A DNA stretch of 64,000 nt from Pseudomonadales bacterium (GTDB lineage: Bacteria > Pseudomonadota > Gammaproteobacteria > Pseudomonadales > Porticoccaceae). The notes under the pieces are model-generated. The model had not been told where the DNA came from and did no database searches. It was given only the letters and a program-made list of their open reading frames with translations. The position numbers and the translations under genes are program-made. Every line of letters starts with the position of its first letter. Position 1 is the stretch's first letter. The stretch is from positions 186,001 to 250,000 of the forward strand of contig JACKOF010000003.1 of the NCBI GenBank assembly GCA_024234435.1, in the 5' to 3' direction. This document shows, in pieces, positions 35,319 through 43,770 of the stretch.

Positions 35319-35741
35319 CTAAGCGGCGCGAAAGTCCTCGCCTTGCAACAGTTCAATAACCAGGTCAATGCGCTGTTGCAAAGCACCCTCCTGATACGGA
35401 CGGGCAGGCACAACGCCCCAGACCGGCGCAGGCCAGGCCGGATCACCCTTGTAACGGGCAATATGGTGCACATGTAGCTGCGGCACCACATTTCCCAGTG
35501 CGGCCACATTCATTTTATCGGGTGAAAAAGCATCCACCATGCACTCCGACAGCCGACATGACTCCTCAAACAATTGCTGTCGATCGGCTTGATCAAGATG
35601 GTGTATTTCGGAAAGATCAGCCCGCTGAGGTACCAGAATAAACCAGGGGTAATTGGCATCCTTGCTTATCAGAATTCTGGAAAGCGGAAGGTAACCCACT
35701 GTAACGGTATCTGCTTCTAATTGAGGGTGAAGCTCAAACAT
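35319..35741 (-). CDS. HIT-domain protein (nucleotide hydrolase/transferase fold)
   Basis: 140 residues from ATG at 35741, preceded by GGAG; an in-frame reading to 35960 would overlap the start of the divergent proS gene and has no family support. HIT features: F-I-L-V-P-Q-R, N-V-A-A-L-G-N-V-V-P-Q-L-H-V-H-H-I-A-R-Y-K-G-D-P-A-W-P with the histidine triad region. HIT proteins hydrolyse or transfer nucleotides; the substrate is not known. It is divergent from proS. Confidence 0.9.
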   Translation of the reverse strand: MFELHPQLEADTVTVGYLPLSRILISKDANYPWFILVPQRADLSEIHHLDQADRQQLFEESCRLSECMVDAFSPDKMNVAALGNVVPQLHVHHIARYKGDPAWPAPVWGVVPARPYQEGALQQRIDLVIELLQGEDFRAA

Positions 35742-35929
35742 ACAACATCTCCTGAATTTAATGTCCCTGATTTTCGATGCCATCCCGGCAGCCAAAATAT
35801 TACCACTACGCCTGTACCCAGCGCAGCCACCACCGTAAAATAGCACAACCGCTCTTACCGGGCACTGGTACACTGTTGACATACCGACATCCACCCATAC
35901 ATCACACCTGACAGGACCATCAATACACC

Positions 35930-37651
35930 ATGCGAGCCAGCCGTTTCCTGATAGCCACACAAAAAGAGACTCCCGCCGACGCCGAAGTCATCAGCCACCA
36001 ACTCATGATTCGCGCGGGCATGATCCGCAAACTGGCCGCAGGTCTCTACACCTGGCTGCCGATGGGCCTGCGAGTACTGCGCAAAGTCGAGGCTGTGGTT
36101 CGCGATGAGATGAACAAAGCCGGGGCGCAGGAAGTTTCCATGCCTGTTGTTCAGCCTTCGGAGTTATGGCACGAGTCCGGCAGATGGGAACAGTACGGTC
36201 CTGAATTACTGCGTATTTACGATCGTCATCAGCGGGATTTTTGCCTGGGGCCAACCCACGAAGAAGTGATTACTGATCTGGTCCGCAATCAGATACGCAG
36301 TTACCGCCAGTTACCGGCTAATTTCTACCAGATTCAAACCAAATTCCGCGACGAAATTCGCCCCCGCTTCGGCATTATGCGCGCACGGGAATTTCTGATG
36401 AAAGATGCCTATTCCTTTCACACCTCTCAGGAAAGCCTGCAAGCAACTTACGACGACATGCATGCCGCCTACACGGCCATTTTTACAAGACTGGGGTTGG
36501 ATTTTCGCCCTGTACTGGCAGACACCGGCAGCATTGGTGGCAGTAGCTCTCACGAATTCCATGTACTGGCATCCTCAGGTGAAGACGATATCGCTTTTTC
36601 TTCCGAAAGCAATTACGCCGCCAATGTCGAGATGGCTGAAGCATTAGCGCCCGCAGGCGAGCGCCCCGCTGCCCGTGCCGAACGAACAGAAGTGGCCACA
36701 CCCGGCCAACACAGCATTGATGAAGTCGCTCAATTCCTGAAAATAGATTCATCGCAAGTAATTAAAACCCTGCTGGTTCTGGGTGAATCGGACAGTGAAG
36801 AAAGTTCTCTGGTCGCGCTGGTATTGCGCGGCGACCACGAACTGAACGCTATCAAGGCGGAGAAACTGCCCGGTGTTGCATCACCACTCACCTTCGCCAG
36901 TGAAGAACAAGTCAAACAGGCCATTCATTGCTCTGTCGGCTCCATCGGACCGGTTGGACTGGAAATCCCGGTCATTGTCGATCGCAGCGCTGCACACCTG
37001 GCAGATTTTGTCTGCGGCGCCAACAAAGAGGGTTTTCATCTCACTGGGGTTAACTGGGAGAGGGATTGCACGCTTACACGCGTTGAAGACATTCGCAACG
37101 TCGTGCCTGGCGACCCCAGCCCGGACGGCAAGGGCGTACTGGATATCAAACGTGGCATTGAAGTCGGCCATATTTTTCAGCTGGGTACCAAATACAGCGA
37201 GGCCATGAACGCCAGGGTTCTCAATGAAGGAGGTAAGGAACAAACGGTGATCATGGGTTGTTACGGCATTGGTGTTAGCCGCGTTGTGGCCGCCGCCATT
37301 GAGCAGAATCACGACGAAAACGGCATTATCTGGCCCGATGCCTTGACCCCGTTCCAGATCGCCCTCGTACCCATCAACATGCATAAATCGGAACAGGTTC
37401 GCGAAACCTGCGAAAAACTCTACACAGAGCTTCAGCAGGCAGGCTACGATGTGCTGTACATGGATGAAGAGAAAGCGCGGCTCGGTGGCATGTTGGCAGA
37501 TGTTGAACTAATGGGCATACCCCACCGGCTGGTCATTGGTGATCGCGGACTGGAAAACGGCACGGTGGAATACCGCAACCGCCGCGAAACTGAAAATCAG
37601 GATATTCCGTTCAACAGCATCGCGGAGTTTCTGCAAAAGGTTGTCAGATAA
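35930..37651 (+). CDS. proS: prolyl-tRNA synthetase (with editing insertion)
   Basis: 573 residues, the long bacterial form. Class II motifs: G-L-x-x-W-L-P-M-G-x-R, motif 2 K-F-R-D-E-I-R-P-R-F-G-I-M-R-A-R-E-F, and motif 3 G-C-Y-G-I-G-V-S-R. Residues about 230-390 are the YbaK-like insertion that clears Ala-tRNA(Pro) (H-S-I-D-E-V-A-Q-F-L-K-I, L-V-L-R-G-D-H-E-L-N). The start is divergent from the HIT gene; 13 bases separate the stop from the lytic transglycosylase. Confidence 0.97.
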   Translation: MRASRFLIATQKETPADAEVISHQLMIRAGMIRKLAAGLYTWLPMGLRVLRKVEAVVRDEMNKAGAQEVSMPVVQPSELWHESGRWEQYGPELLRIYDRHQRDFCLGPTHEEVITDLVRNQIRSYRQLPANFYQIQTKFRDEIRPRFGIMRAREFLMKDAYSFHTSQESLQATYDDMHAAYTAIFTRLGLDFRPVLADTGSIGGSSSHEFHVLASSGEDDIAFSSESNYAANVEMAEALAPAGERPAARAERTEVATPGQHSIDEVAQFLKIDSSQVIKTLLVLGESDSEESSLVALVLRGDHELNAIKAEKLPGVASPLTFASEEQVKQAIHCSVGSIGPVGLEIPVIVDRSAAHLADFVCGANKEGFHLTGVNWERDCTLTRVEDIRNVVPGDPSPDGKGVLDIKRGIEVGHIFQLGTKYSEAMNARVLNEGGKEQTVIMGCYGIGVSRVVAAAIEQNHDENGIIWPDALTPFQIALVPINMHKSEQVRETCEKLYTELQQAGYDVLYMDEEKARLGGMLADVELMGIPHRLVIGDRGLENGTVEYRNRRETENQDIPFNSIAEFLQKVVR

Positions 37652-37664
37652 ACGGAGCGCACTC

Positions 37665-38267
37665 GTGAAATATAGCCATCAACAACACAAACCAGCAGCC
37701 CGGTGGCCGTCGGTTCTGTTGATGATGATATATACCGTTTTTTTAGGCTGGCCAGTAACCGGCACTGCCAACGAAGATGTGGATCAGGAACTGCTTGCCC
37801 TGTTGAAACATAATGTATCAGCCGCCGACAGTTTTGAAGACCGCTTCGATGCCGAAGTCTGGCTGATGGCAAAGTCCAGCCAGCTTGAACGCTATATCCC
37901 TAATACCGCCAAGCGTCTCAAACTGCTGCGAAACATCCACCGCGAAGCCACTCGTGCAGGCCTTTCTCCGGAGGTGGTATTGGCTGTGATTGAGGTGGAG
38001 AGCCATTTCGACTCCTACGCGGTGTCCCGAGCCGGTGCACTCGGTATGATGCAAGTGATGCCTTTCTGGAAAAATGAAATTGGCCGCCCGGATGACAACC
38101 TGATCAATCCCCTGACCAACCTCCGCTACGGCTGCACCATTCTCAAATACTACCTCGACAAGGAAAAAGGCAGACTCGCCGACGCACTCGCCCGCTACAA
38201 CGGCAGCTACGGACAATATTGGTATCCAGAGAGGGTCTTGCTGGCCTGGGAGCAACGCTGGCGCTAG
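37665..38267 (+). CDS. SLT-type lytic transglycosylase
   Basis: 200 residues from GTG at 37665, with CGGAG 8 bases before it; the frame upstream is inside proS. An N-terminal hydrophobic segment (residues about 14-35) is a signal peptide or anchor. The SLT domain has catalytic Glu112 in I-E-V-E-S-H-F-D, then S-R-A-G-A-L-G-M-M-Q-V-M-P, N-P-L-T-N-L-R-Y-G and L-A-R-Y-N-G-S. It cleaves peptidoglycan glycan strands non-hydrolytically. Follows proS closely. Confidence 0.93.
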   Translation: MKYSHQQHKPAARWPSVLLMMIYTVFLGWPVTGTANEDVDQELLALLKHNVSAADSFEDRFDAEVWLMAKSSQLERYIPNTAKRLKLLRNIHREATRAGLSPEVVLAVIEVESHFDSYAVSRAGALGMMQVMPFWKNEIGRPDDNLINPLTNLRYGCTILKYYLDKEKGRLADALARYNGSYGQYWYPERVLLAWEQRWR

Positions 38268-38271
38268 CTAG

Positions 38272-39468
38272 TTAATCCACATCCCAGGTCGCCCTGATCG
38301 CAAAAGATATTGGCGTTTGGTCTTTATAGGTTCCGGGGAAATACGGGTTTTCATCAACACTAATTGTCCGGGGTTTGTTTTTAGTGTAACCCGCTGTAAA
38401 CCCTAATCGCCAACCACCATTATCTATCTCGTAGCCAGTCATTAACATATCGTTGTCAACATCGAACAGTGTCGGCGACAGTGCCTCATCCTCGATCATT
38501 GCTTTCCCCCGGGTGTACCCAGCACGAAAATAGTGGCCGGGCTTTACTTCATATTCCAGCGCCAGTCCCACACGAACCCGGTTTCTGGTATTTGATAACA
38601 GCGGACCGTTGAGCTGTTTGGTAAGCTCAAATTTTTTCTCGCCTCGCTCAAAGTCCTCATAACGCGTCCAAACGACCTGACTGAGCAGCCTTAGCCGTTC
38701 CGAATAATCATAGGCCACACCAAGAGTAATATTCTGGGGGGTAATCATTTTCACGGTTAAATCCTGCTTGACGCCCCCGACTCTGCCATCGCCTTTGAAC
38801 CGGACGATTCCCGGCGTTCGATAAACCATGCCGAAGGAAAGGAAATCTTTCGGCGTATAAACCAGTCCAACCGAACCGCCAATGCCAACCCCCTGATTTT
38901 TGAAACTGATATCACCAAATGGCGACGGCGACTTAATCTCCTGCACGCCATAGCGAGGGGCCACCTGAAACCCGATACGCCACTCAGGCGTCAGCTGACG
39001 CCCGATATTGAACCCGAAATTCAAAACACCGGTTTCACCGAGATAGGGAGATGTTTGTCCAATAGAGGGGTCTGCGGCCAGATCATAAGCCGTTCCCAAC
39101 GAACCATACACCCCCACACCTCTTGACCAGCCGTTGTCGCTTTCGCCAAGGCCACGCCACATGCTCAGTGCCATCGCATCCTTTCTGCCACTTTCTTCAT
39201 AACCCGTCATAGGGTTCACATAACGCATCTTGAAAGTGATGGGCATAATTGCCACCATCGCCTCTTTCCGAGCCTCGCTGACAACCCCTGCCGGGTTGAT
39301 AAGCAACGTGCTGGAGCCGTCATCGGGCGAAGCAACCACAACGCCCGCCATATCGGCATCCCGGCCGGTGCTATGGGGAGCAACAATCAACGAAGATTCG
39401 GCCACAACAGAGAGTGTTAATAATGTGCTGCCCCCAACTAGACCAATCACTCTTAACTTTTTATTCAC
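38272..39468 (-). CDS. FadL/TodX-family outer-membrane hydrophobic-compound porin
   Basis: 398 residues. Signal peptide, then D-A-D-M-A-G-V and N-P-A-G near residues 40-65, matching the FadL N-terminal hatch (the N-P-A motif), and an extended barrel of alternating strands ending in F-A-I-R-A-T-W-D-V-D. FadL channels carry long-chain fatty acids or aromatics across the outer membrane. It is shorter than E. coli FadL (446), in the TodX/OmpP1 range. Four bases separate it from the convergent lytic transglycosylase. Confidence 0.85.
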   Translation of the reverse strand: MNKKLRVIGLVGGSTLLTLSVVAESSLIVAPHSTGRDADMAGVVVASPDDGSSTLLINPAGVVSEARKEAMVAIMPITFKMRYVNPMTGYEESGRKDAMALSMWRGLGESDNGWSRGVGVYGSLGTAYDLAADPSIGQTSPYLGETGVLNFGFNIGRQLTPEWRIGFQVAPRYGVQEIKSPSPFGDISFKNQGVGIGGSVGLVYTPKDFLSFGMVYRTPGIVRFKGDGRVGGVKQDLTVKMITPQNITLGVAYDYSERLRLLSQVVWTRYEDFERGEKKFELTKQLNGPLLSNTRNRVRVGLALEYEVKPGHYFRAGYTRGKAMIEDEALSPTLFDVDNDMLMTGYEIDNGGWRLGFTAGYTKNKPRTISVDENPYFPGTYKDQTPISFAIRATWDVD

Positions 39469-39872
39469 ACCGTCATCTCCCGATTGTCATTTTTATCAAC
39501 AGGCACACCACTATAAAAAGAAGCGTGTGTTATGGCGCCAGAATACAGTCTTATTAAAAAAGAGTAACAAAAACAGGGCATTTATTGCCAACACCGGCCA
39601 CTATTGTCAACACCATCAATTTCGGGTCACAACGGCAAAGGATGGTTTTGAAGCGCTCCCCAGTTCTGGGGATAATCGTCATCGTAGTCACGACTAATCG
39701 TCAGAAAAGACTCTGACGCTAGTACCGCTCTCCCTTTCTCCTCACTATAATCAAAACCGTGCTCTGGAAAATCAGCATAGATCGCATGGCCTCATTAATC
39801 AATTTGCCAGCATAAGTTCACTTCTTTATAATTCGCATCATTACTAATTTCGCTAACTCGGAGAATACCTAC
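39469..39872. other. 404-bp intergenic region between divergent porin and thiolase
   Basis: Holds the promoters of the FadL-like porin (-) and thiolase (+); CGGAG stands before the thiolase ATG. No intact gene. A short frame near 39612-39690 reads V-T-T-A-K-D-G-F-E-A-L, like a receiver-domain fragment, but is too short to call. Confidence 0.5.
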
Positions 39873-41054
39873 ATGAGTAAGGTTGTTATTGTCGACAATA
39901 TTAGAACCGGTCTTGCCAAATCCTTTCGGGGCACTTTCAATCTGACTCGTGCAGACGACCTGGTGGCACACTGTATTGATGCGCTGCTGGAAAGAAACCC
40001 GACGCTTGACCCGGCACTGGTTGACGATGTGATTGTGGGCGCAGCGCGACAAACCGGAGAGCAATCTGCCAACCTGGCACGCTATGCGGTAGCACTTTCC
40101 GGGCTACCGGTAACGACTTCAGGTATGACCCTGAGTCGCGCTTGCTCCTCAGGGCTGAACGCAATTTCAGTAGCAGCCACCCAGATTGCCAGCGGCTGTT
40201 GCGATATTGCTATTGCCGGTGGCGTTGAGTCCATCACTGGACTGGAGCGAGGCAAATCCGAGTTTGAAGAAAACCCCCGCCTGATATCAGAAATGCCGCA
40301 GTTTTTAATGCCCATGGGCGAAACTGCCGAAATCGTCGCCAAACGTTACAACGTCACCCGGGATCAGCAGGATGAGTACGCTCTGCAAAGCCAGCAGCGT
40401 TATGCCGCTGCGGTTGAAGCCGGTTACGTCGCTGATGAAATCACCCCCATGACGGTGAAATGGCGCAAGGAAGACCGTAAAACCGGTGAAGCAGAAACAC
40501 TGGAAGGCACTGTTGACCGTGACGAATGCAACCGCCCCACCACTACACTGGAAGGCCTGGCTGGTCTGAAACCTGTTTTCAGTGAAGACGGCACTGTGAC
40601 CGCCGGTAACGCTTCGCAGCTCTCTGACGGCGCTTCCATGACCTTACTGATGTCCGAAAGCAAAGCCATTGAACTGGGCCTGACGCCTATCGCCTATTAC
40701 CGTGGTTTTGCCGTTGCAGGCTGTGAGCCGGACGAAATGGGTATTGGCCCCGTATTTGCCATTCCCAAACTACTCAAGTACAACAATCTGAGCATGAATG
40801 ACATTGATCTGGTCGAACTGAATGAGGCCTTCGCGTCACAGTGTCTCTATTGCCGTGATGCACTGGAAATTGATAATGACATCTACAACGTGAACGGCGG
40901 TGCAATCGCCATCGGCCACCCGTACGGTATGACCGGCTCACGAATGACAGGCGTCGTACTGCGCGAACTGAAACGCCGCAACAAGAAATTCGGTATTGTT
41001 TCCATGTGTGTGGGTAAGGGTATGGGCGCTGCCGGGTTATTCGAGGCCTGCTAA
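39873..41054 (+). CDS. thiolase (acetyl-CoA C-acyltransferase)
   Basis: 393 residues. Nucleophile Cys91 in S-R-A-C-S-S-G-L-N-A, G-G-A-I-A-I-G-H-P-Y-G-M-T-G-S with the catalytic His, and second Cys379 in S-M-C-V-G-K-G-M-G-A-A. E-L-N-E-A-F-A is present too. Whether it is degradative (beta-oxidation) or biosynthetic cannot be settled from sequence alone. Its neighbour, a FadL-type porin divergently placed, hints at fatty-acid use. Confidence 0.94.
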   Translation: MSKVVIVDNIRTGLAKSFRGTFNLTRADDLVAHCIDALLERNPTLDPALVDDVIVGAARQTGEQSANLARYAVALSGLPVTTSGMTLSRACSSGLNAISVAATQIASGCCDIAIAGGVESITGLERGKSEFEENPRLISEMPQFLMPMGETAEIVAKRYNVTRDQQDEYALQSQQRYAAAVEAGYVADEITPMTVKWRKEDRKTGEAETLEGTVDRDECNRPTTTLEGLAGLKPVFSEDGTVTAGNASQLSDGASMTLLMSESKAIELGLTPIAYYRGFAVAGCEPDEMGIGPVFAIPKLLKYNNLSMNDIDLVELNEAFASQCLYCRDALEIDNDIYNVNGGAIAIGHPYGMTGSRMTGVVLRELKRRNKKFGIVSMCVGKGMGAAGLFEAC

Positions 41055-41096
41055 CAACTCTTCGAGGGATTCGTCATCCTAGCATAGGATGACAGC

Positions 41097-41129
41097 AAGC
41101 TGCCCCACTTCATGTGAGGCAGCTTTTTT
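41097..41129 (+). terminator. Rho-independent terminator after the thiolase gene
   Basis: AAGCTGCC (41097-41104) / GGCAGCTT (41118-41125), with inner CAC/GTG pairing, followed by T to 41129. The stem outer arms are the same as in the secF terminator at 42767. Confidence 0.88.
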
Positions 41130-41161
41130 ATTACATCTCTTTTTTTGCCTACCCGTAGCCT

Positions 41162-41605
41162 TTACGACTGCGTCATCAAATACTTGAGTATTTCCACCAC
41201 CTGCTCTGGCGTTGTCGCCCATGCTTGCGCTGAACCATCCACTTCTTTTAACGCATGAACCAGTGATTCATCATGCAGTGTGATGTAGGGTTTTCCCAAA
41301 GCCGCACAATAACCGGCATCAAATGCCGCATTCCACTGTTTATACTTTTCACCAAAACGGATAATGGCCAGATCACATTTTTCAAGCGAATTTTTAATCC
41401 TGATCGCATTCACTTTCGCCGATTTATGATCCCGCCAGAACGCCGCCGCCTCAGGCCCCAGGCAATCGCCTGCTGCATCACTTGCTTCGTGATTGGTCAC
41501 CGCTGACGAGAAAGAAACCCCCAACCCCAAACGCTTGCAGCCATCGACAATTCTGGCTCGCCAGTCGGAATGAATTTCGCCTGAAAGATACACGTTTAAT
41601 GTCAT
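41162..41605 (-). CDS. ytoQ: YtoQ family protein
   Basis: 147 residues. N-V-Y-L-S-G-E-I-H-S-D-W-R at the N-terminus, then F-S-S-A-V-T-N-H-E-A-S-D and C-D-L-A-I-I-R-F-G-E-K-Y-K-Q-W-N-A-A-F-D-A-G-Y match YtoQ, a Rossmann-like small family related to nucleoside deoxyribosyltransferases. Function is not established. Three bases separate it from the gene at 41609, so the two are probably co-transcribed. Confidence 0.88.
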   Translation of the reverse strand: MTLNVYLSGEIHSDWRARIVDGCKRLGLGVSFSSAVTNHEASDAAGDCLGPEAAAFWRDHKSAKVNAIRIKNSLEKCDLAIIRFGEKYKQWNAAFDAGYCAALGKPYITLHDESLVHALKEVDGSAQAWATTPEQVVEILKYLMTQS

Positions 41606-41608
41606 TTT

Positions 41609-42259
41609 CTACCTGTATGAATAAATGGATTCTAAAAGTCGAAAGCGCCTCTCCCCAACACAGGCCAGAACGTACCGGCTAAGCAGTGAAGTCGTGAGCT
41701 GGGCCAACTTGCTCATGGGCATTCTTTGGATGTATACCGAACTTTGACACAAAATAAGCTCATGGTCACCGGGCAAAGGCCACAATAATATTGCTTGAAA
41801 TGCAGAGTCCTCTACCCTGAAATTGTTCGCCAAGAAAAATTCAGACCATTGCTCAGAATCAATATGTATCGCTAGATACTCATTTATATAAACTGATAGC
41901 AATAGTGGGTATTCGGTAGAGTAACCACTTCGTGCTTTTTTATCCTTAATCTGTATTGCGTCTAATACGCGTAACAGGTAACGCTCTACATCATCAGATA
42001 CATAAGGAATGTCTTTGAAATCGTTCTGTAGAGGGATGTGATTGTCGGGAACACTTCTGTCATATTGATAGACCGATGTCAGTTCAACACCATATTTTTT
42101 ATCGAGAATATCAGAAACCAAACCATAATCTGGCCTTTCACTTTTTAAATAGACTCTTAAGCCAATATTCGACGTAGCTCGTTCGTAGTGTCGAATAAAC
42201 TGCTCTATTTCCCAATTTTCACGTTCTTGTTTACTCGGCCAATTCACACGCTTCTTCAT
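41609..42259 (-). CDS. hypothetical protein, possibly nuclease-fold
   Basis: 216 residues, AT-rich, no signal peptide. Family not recognised. Residues about 40-62 (R-P-D-Y-G-L-V-S-D-I...Y-G-V-E-L-T) look like the P-D...E-x-T/K core of PD-(D/E)xK nucleases, with Thr in place of Lys. Followed by ytoQ on the same strand. The lower GC than flanking core genes suggests transfer. Function unknown; the nuclease reading is an inference from a short pattern. Confidence 0.72.
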   Translation of the reverse strand: MKKRVNWPSKQERENWEIEQFIRHYERATSNIGLRVYLKSERPDYGLVSDILDKKYGVELTSVYQYDRSVPDNHIPLQNDFKDIPYVSDDVERYLLRVLDAIQIKDKKARSGYSTEYPLLLSVYINEYLAIHIDSEQWSEFFLANNFRVEDSAFQAILLWPLPGDHELILCQSSVYIQRMPMSKLAQLTTSLLSRYVLACVGERRFRLLESIYSYR

Positions 42260-42436
42260 TCGTTCATAACACCCATCCCAACTTCTCTGCTATGAAAAAA
42301 ATCATTCTTGCCCCATGCCATGAGAGACCTTATTGCCCACTAATATTAATATTGATATTCATCAAAACAAACAGTGAAGGCATAGGATAAGATCCGGAAT
42401 AATTAAGCACTCTCTTATAAACGCCCGGAGGTAGTC

Positions 42437-42562
42437 ATGAGTTGTTGTGGAGCATGTGGTGGACAAGATGTTAAACAGGAAAAACCCGAAGAGAAAACGG
42501 AAGAGCAAAAGTCAGAAAAAACATCGGCTGCTGTAGAGCAGTTTGACCCGTCGAAACAATAA
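42437..42562 (+). CDS. 41-residue Cys-rich small protein (CCGACGG motif)
   Basis: A short frame with an excellent GGAGG site 6 bases before the ATG. The product begins M-S-C-C-G-A-C-G-G-Q-D and continues as a Lys/Glu-rich, hydrophilic tail ending F-D-P-S-K-Q. Three Cys in the first seven residues suggest metal or Fe-S binding, or a lipidation-independent redox role. No function known. It stands alone between the - strand hypothetical gene and the secF terminator. Confidence 0.72.
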   Translation: MSCCGACGGQDVKQEKPEEKTEEQKSEKTSAAVEQFDPSKQ

Positions 42563-42766
42563 TCTATGTGTTTGTTGTTATGAGGGAAACAAAACTTATA
42601 AGCATAAATTCAGCTGTTCCGCACGGTACAAATCAAAAACTATAACGGATCACAAAATTTCTGTTCCCGCTAATTTTAGCTAGCTAAATTTATTAACGAT
42701 AATATTGCCTGTTTAAAGCTTCCATCAATCTCGCCGAAAAAACATACACGTAAACCTTGGTGACAC

Positions 42767-42800
42767 AAAAAAGCTGCCGCAAATTAATGGGGCAGCTTTT
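42767..42800 (-). terminator. Rho-independent terminator of secDF (- strand)
   Basis: AAAAGCTGCC (42769-42778) and GGCAGCTTTT (42791-42800) form a 10-bp stem; on the - strand a T-run follows (A-run 42767-42772). It lies 32 bases after the secF stop. Confidence 0.85.
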
Positions 42801-42832
42801 GTAGCTATACAGTCAATCCCGGGTTACTGAGA

Positions 42833-43768
42833 TCAAGGCAAACCGTCGAACTCGTCTTCCCCTTCTTTCACTGGTGGTATCAAATCTTCCCTGCCAATCC
42901 CCATAAACAGTAGTGCATTTGATGCCACATAAATGGAGGAATAAGTACCTACCAGTACACCGACCATCAGCGCGATGGAGAAGTTGTGAATCAGCTCGCC
43001 ACCCACTACGAACAGCGCAGCCAGCACCAACAATGTGGTTAACGAGGTTATCAGAGTGCGGCCCAGTGTCTGTGTAAGTGACTCGTTGATAACCTCTATA
43101 GGGCTTTCCTCTCGCAGCAAACGGAAGTTTTCACGAATCCGGTCTGACACAACGATGGTGTCATTCAGTGAATAGCCGATAACGGCGAGCACTGCCGCCA
43201 ATACGGTTAGATCAAACTCGATCCGCATCACCGAGAAGAAACCCAGCGTGATAATAACGTCGTGCACCAGTGCGAGCACGGCCCCGATGGAGAATTTGTA
43301 CTGAAAACGAATGGCAACGTACAGCATCACCACAGCCAGTGCTGCCAGCATGCCAAGGCCGCCGTCTTCGCGCAATTCATCACCCACCTGTGGGCCAACA
43401 AAGTCAACACGACGTAAATCCAGTGTCTTGCCATTGTCATTAAGGGCTGCCAGAACCTGATCAGACAAACCCGCTTGGGGTTCACCCTGCAAACGGATCA
43501 ACACGTCGCTTTCTGTGCCAAAATGAACCACAACGGCTTTTTCAAAACCGGCATCCGTTAATTGCTGTCGAACGTCTGCCAGAGCAACAGGCTGCTGATA
43601 ACCCACCTCTATCTGGGTGCCGCCAGTAAAGTCCAGACCAAACACCAGCCCGTTCATCGCCAGTGAGTAGATGGAACCGATCAGCAAAAGAATCGATATC
43701 AGTGCGGCCAGTTGACGCTGGCCCATAAAGTTGATAATGCGTTGCTGGCTTGTAGATGATTGGCTCAT
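42833..43768 (-). CDS. secF: protein translocase subunit SecF
   Basis: 311 residues from ATG at 43768, two bases after the secD stop; a TTG at 43780 would overlap secD. Six-TM RND-like subunit: F-G-L-D-F-T-G-G-T-Q-I-E near the N-terminus, then A-V-I-G-Y-S-L-N-D-T-I-V-V-S-D-R-I-R-E-N and E-S-L-T-Q-T-L-G-R-T-L-I-T-S. SecDF uses the proton gradient to pull proteins across the inner membrane. Confidence 0.97.
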   Translation of the reverse strand: MSQSSTSQQRIINFMGQRQLAALISILLLIGSIYSLAMNGLVFGLDFTGGTQIEVGYQQPVALADVRQQLTDAGFEKAVVVHFGTESDVLIRLQGEPQAGLSDQVLAALNDNGKTLDLRRVDFVGPQVGDELREDGGLGMLAALAVVMLYVAIRFQYKFSIGAVLALVHDVIITLGFFSVMRIEFDLTVLAAVLAVIGYSLNDTIVVSDRIRENFRLLREESPIEVINESLTQTLGRTLITSLTTLLVLAALFVVGGELIHNFSIALMVGVLVGTYSSIYVASNALLFMGIGREDLIPPVKEGEDEFDGLP

Positions 43769-43770
43769 GG

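Noticed and set aside
39612..39690. Receiver-like peptide fragment (V-T-T-A-K-D-G-F-E-A-L)
   Set aside because: Only about a dozen matching residues, no phosphoacceptor region; chance similarity cannot be excluded.
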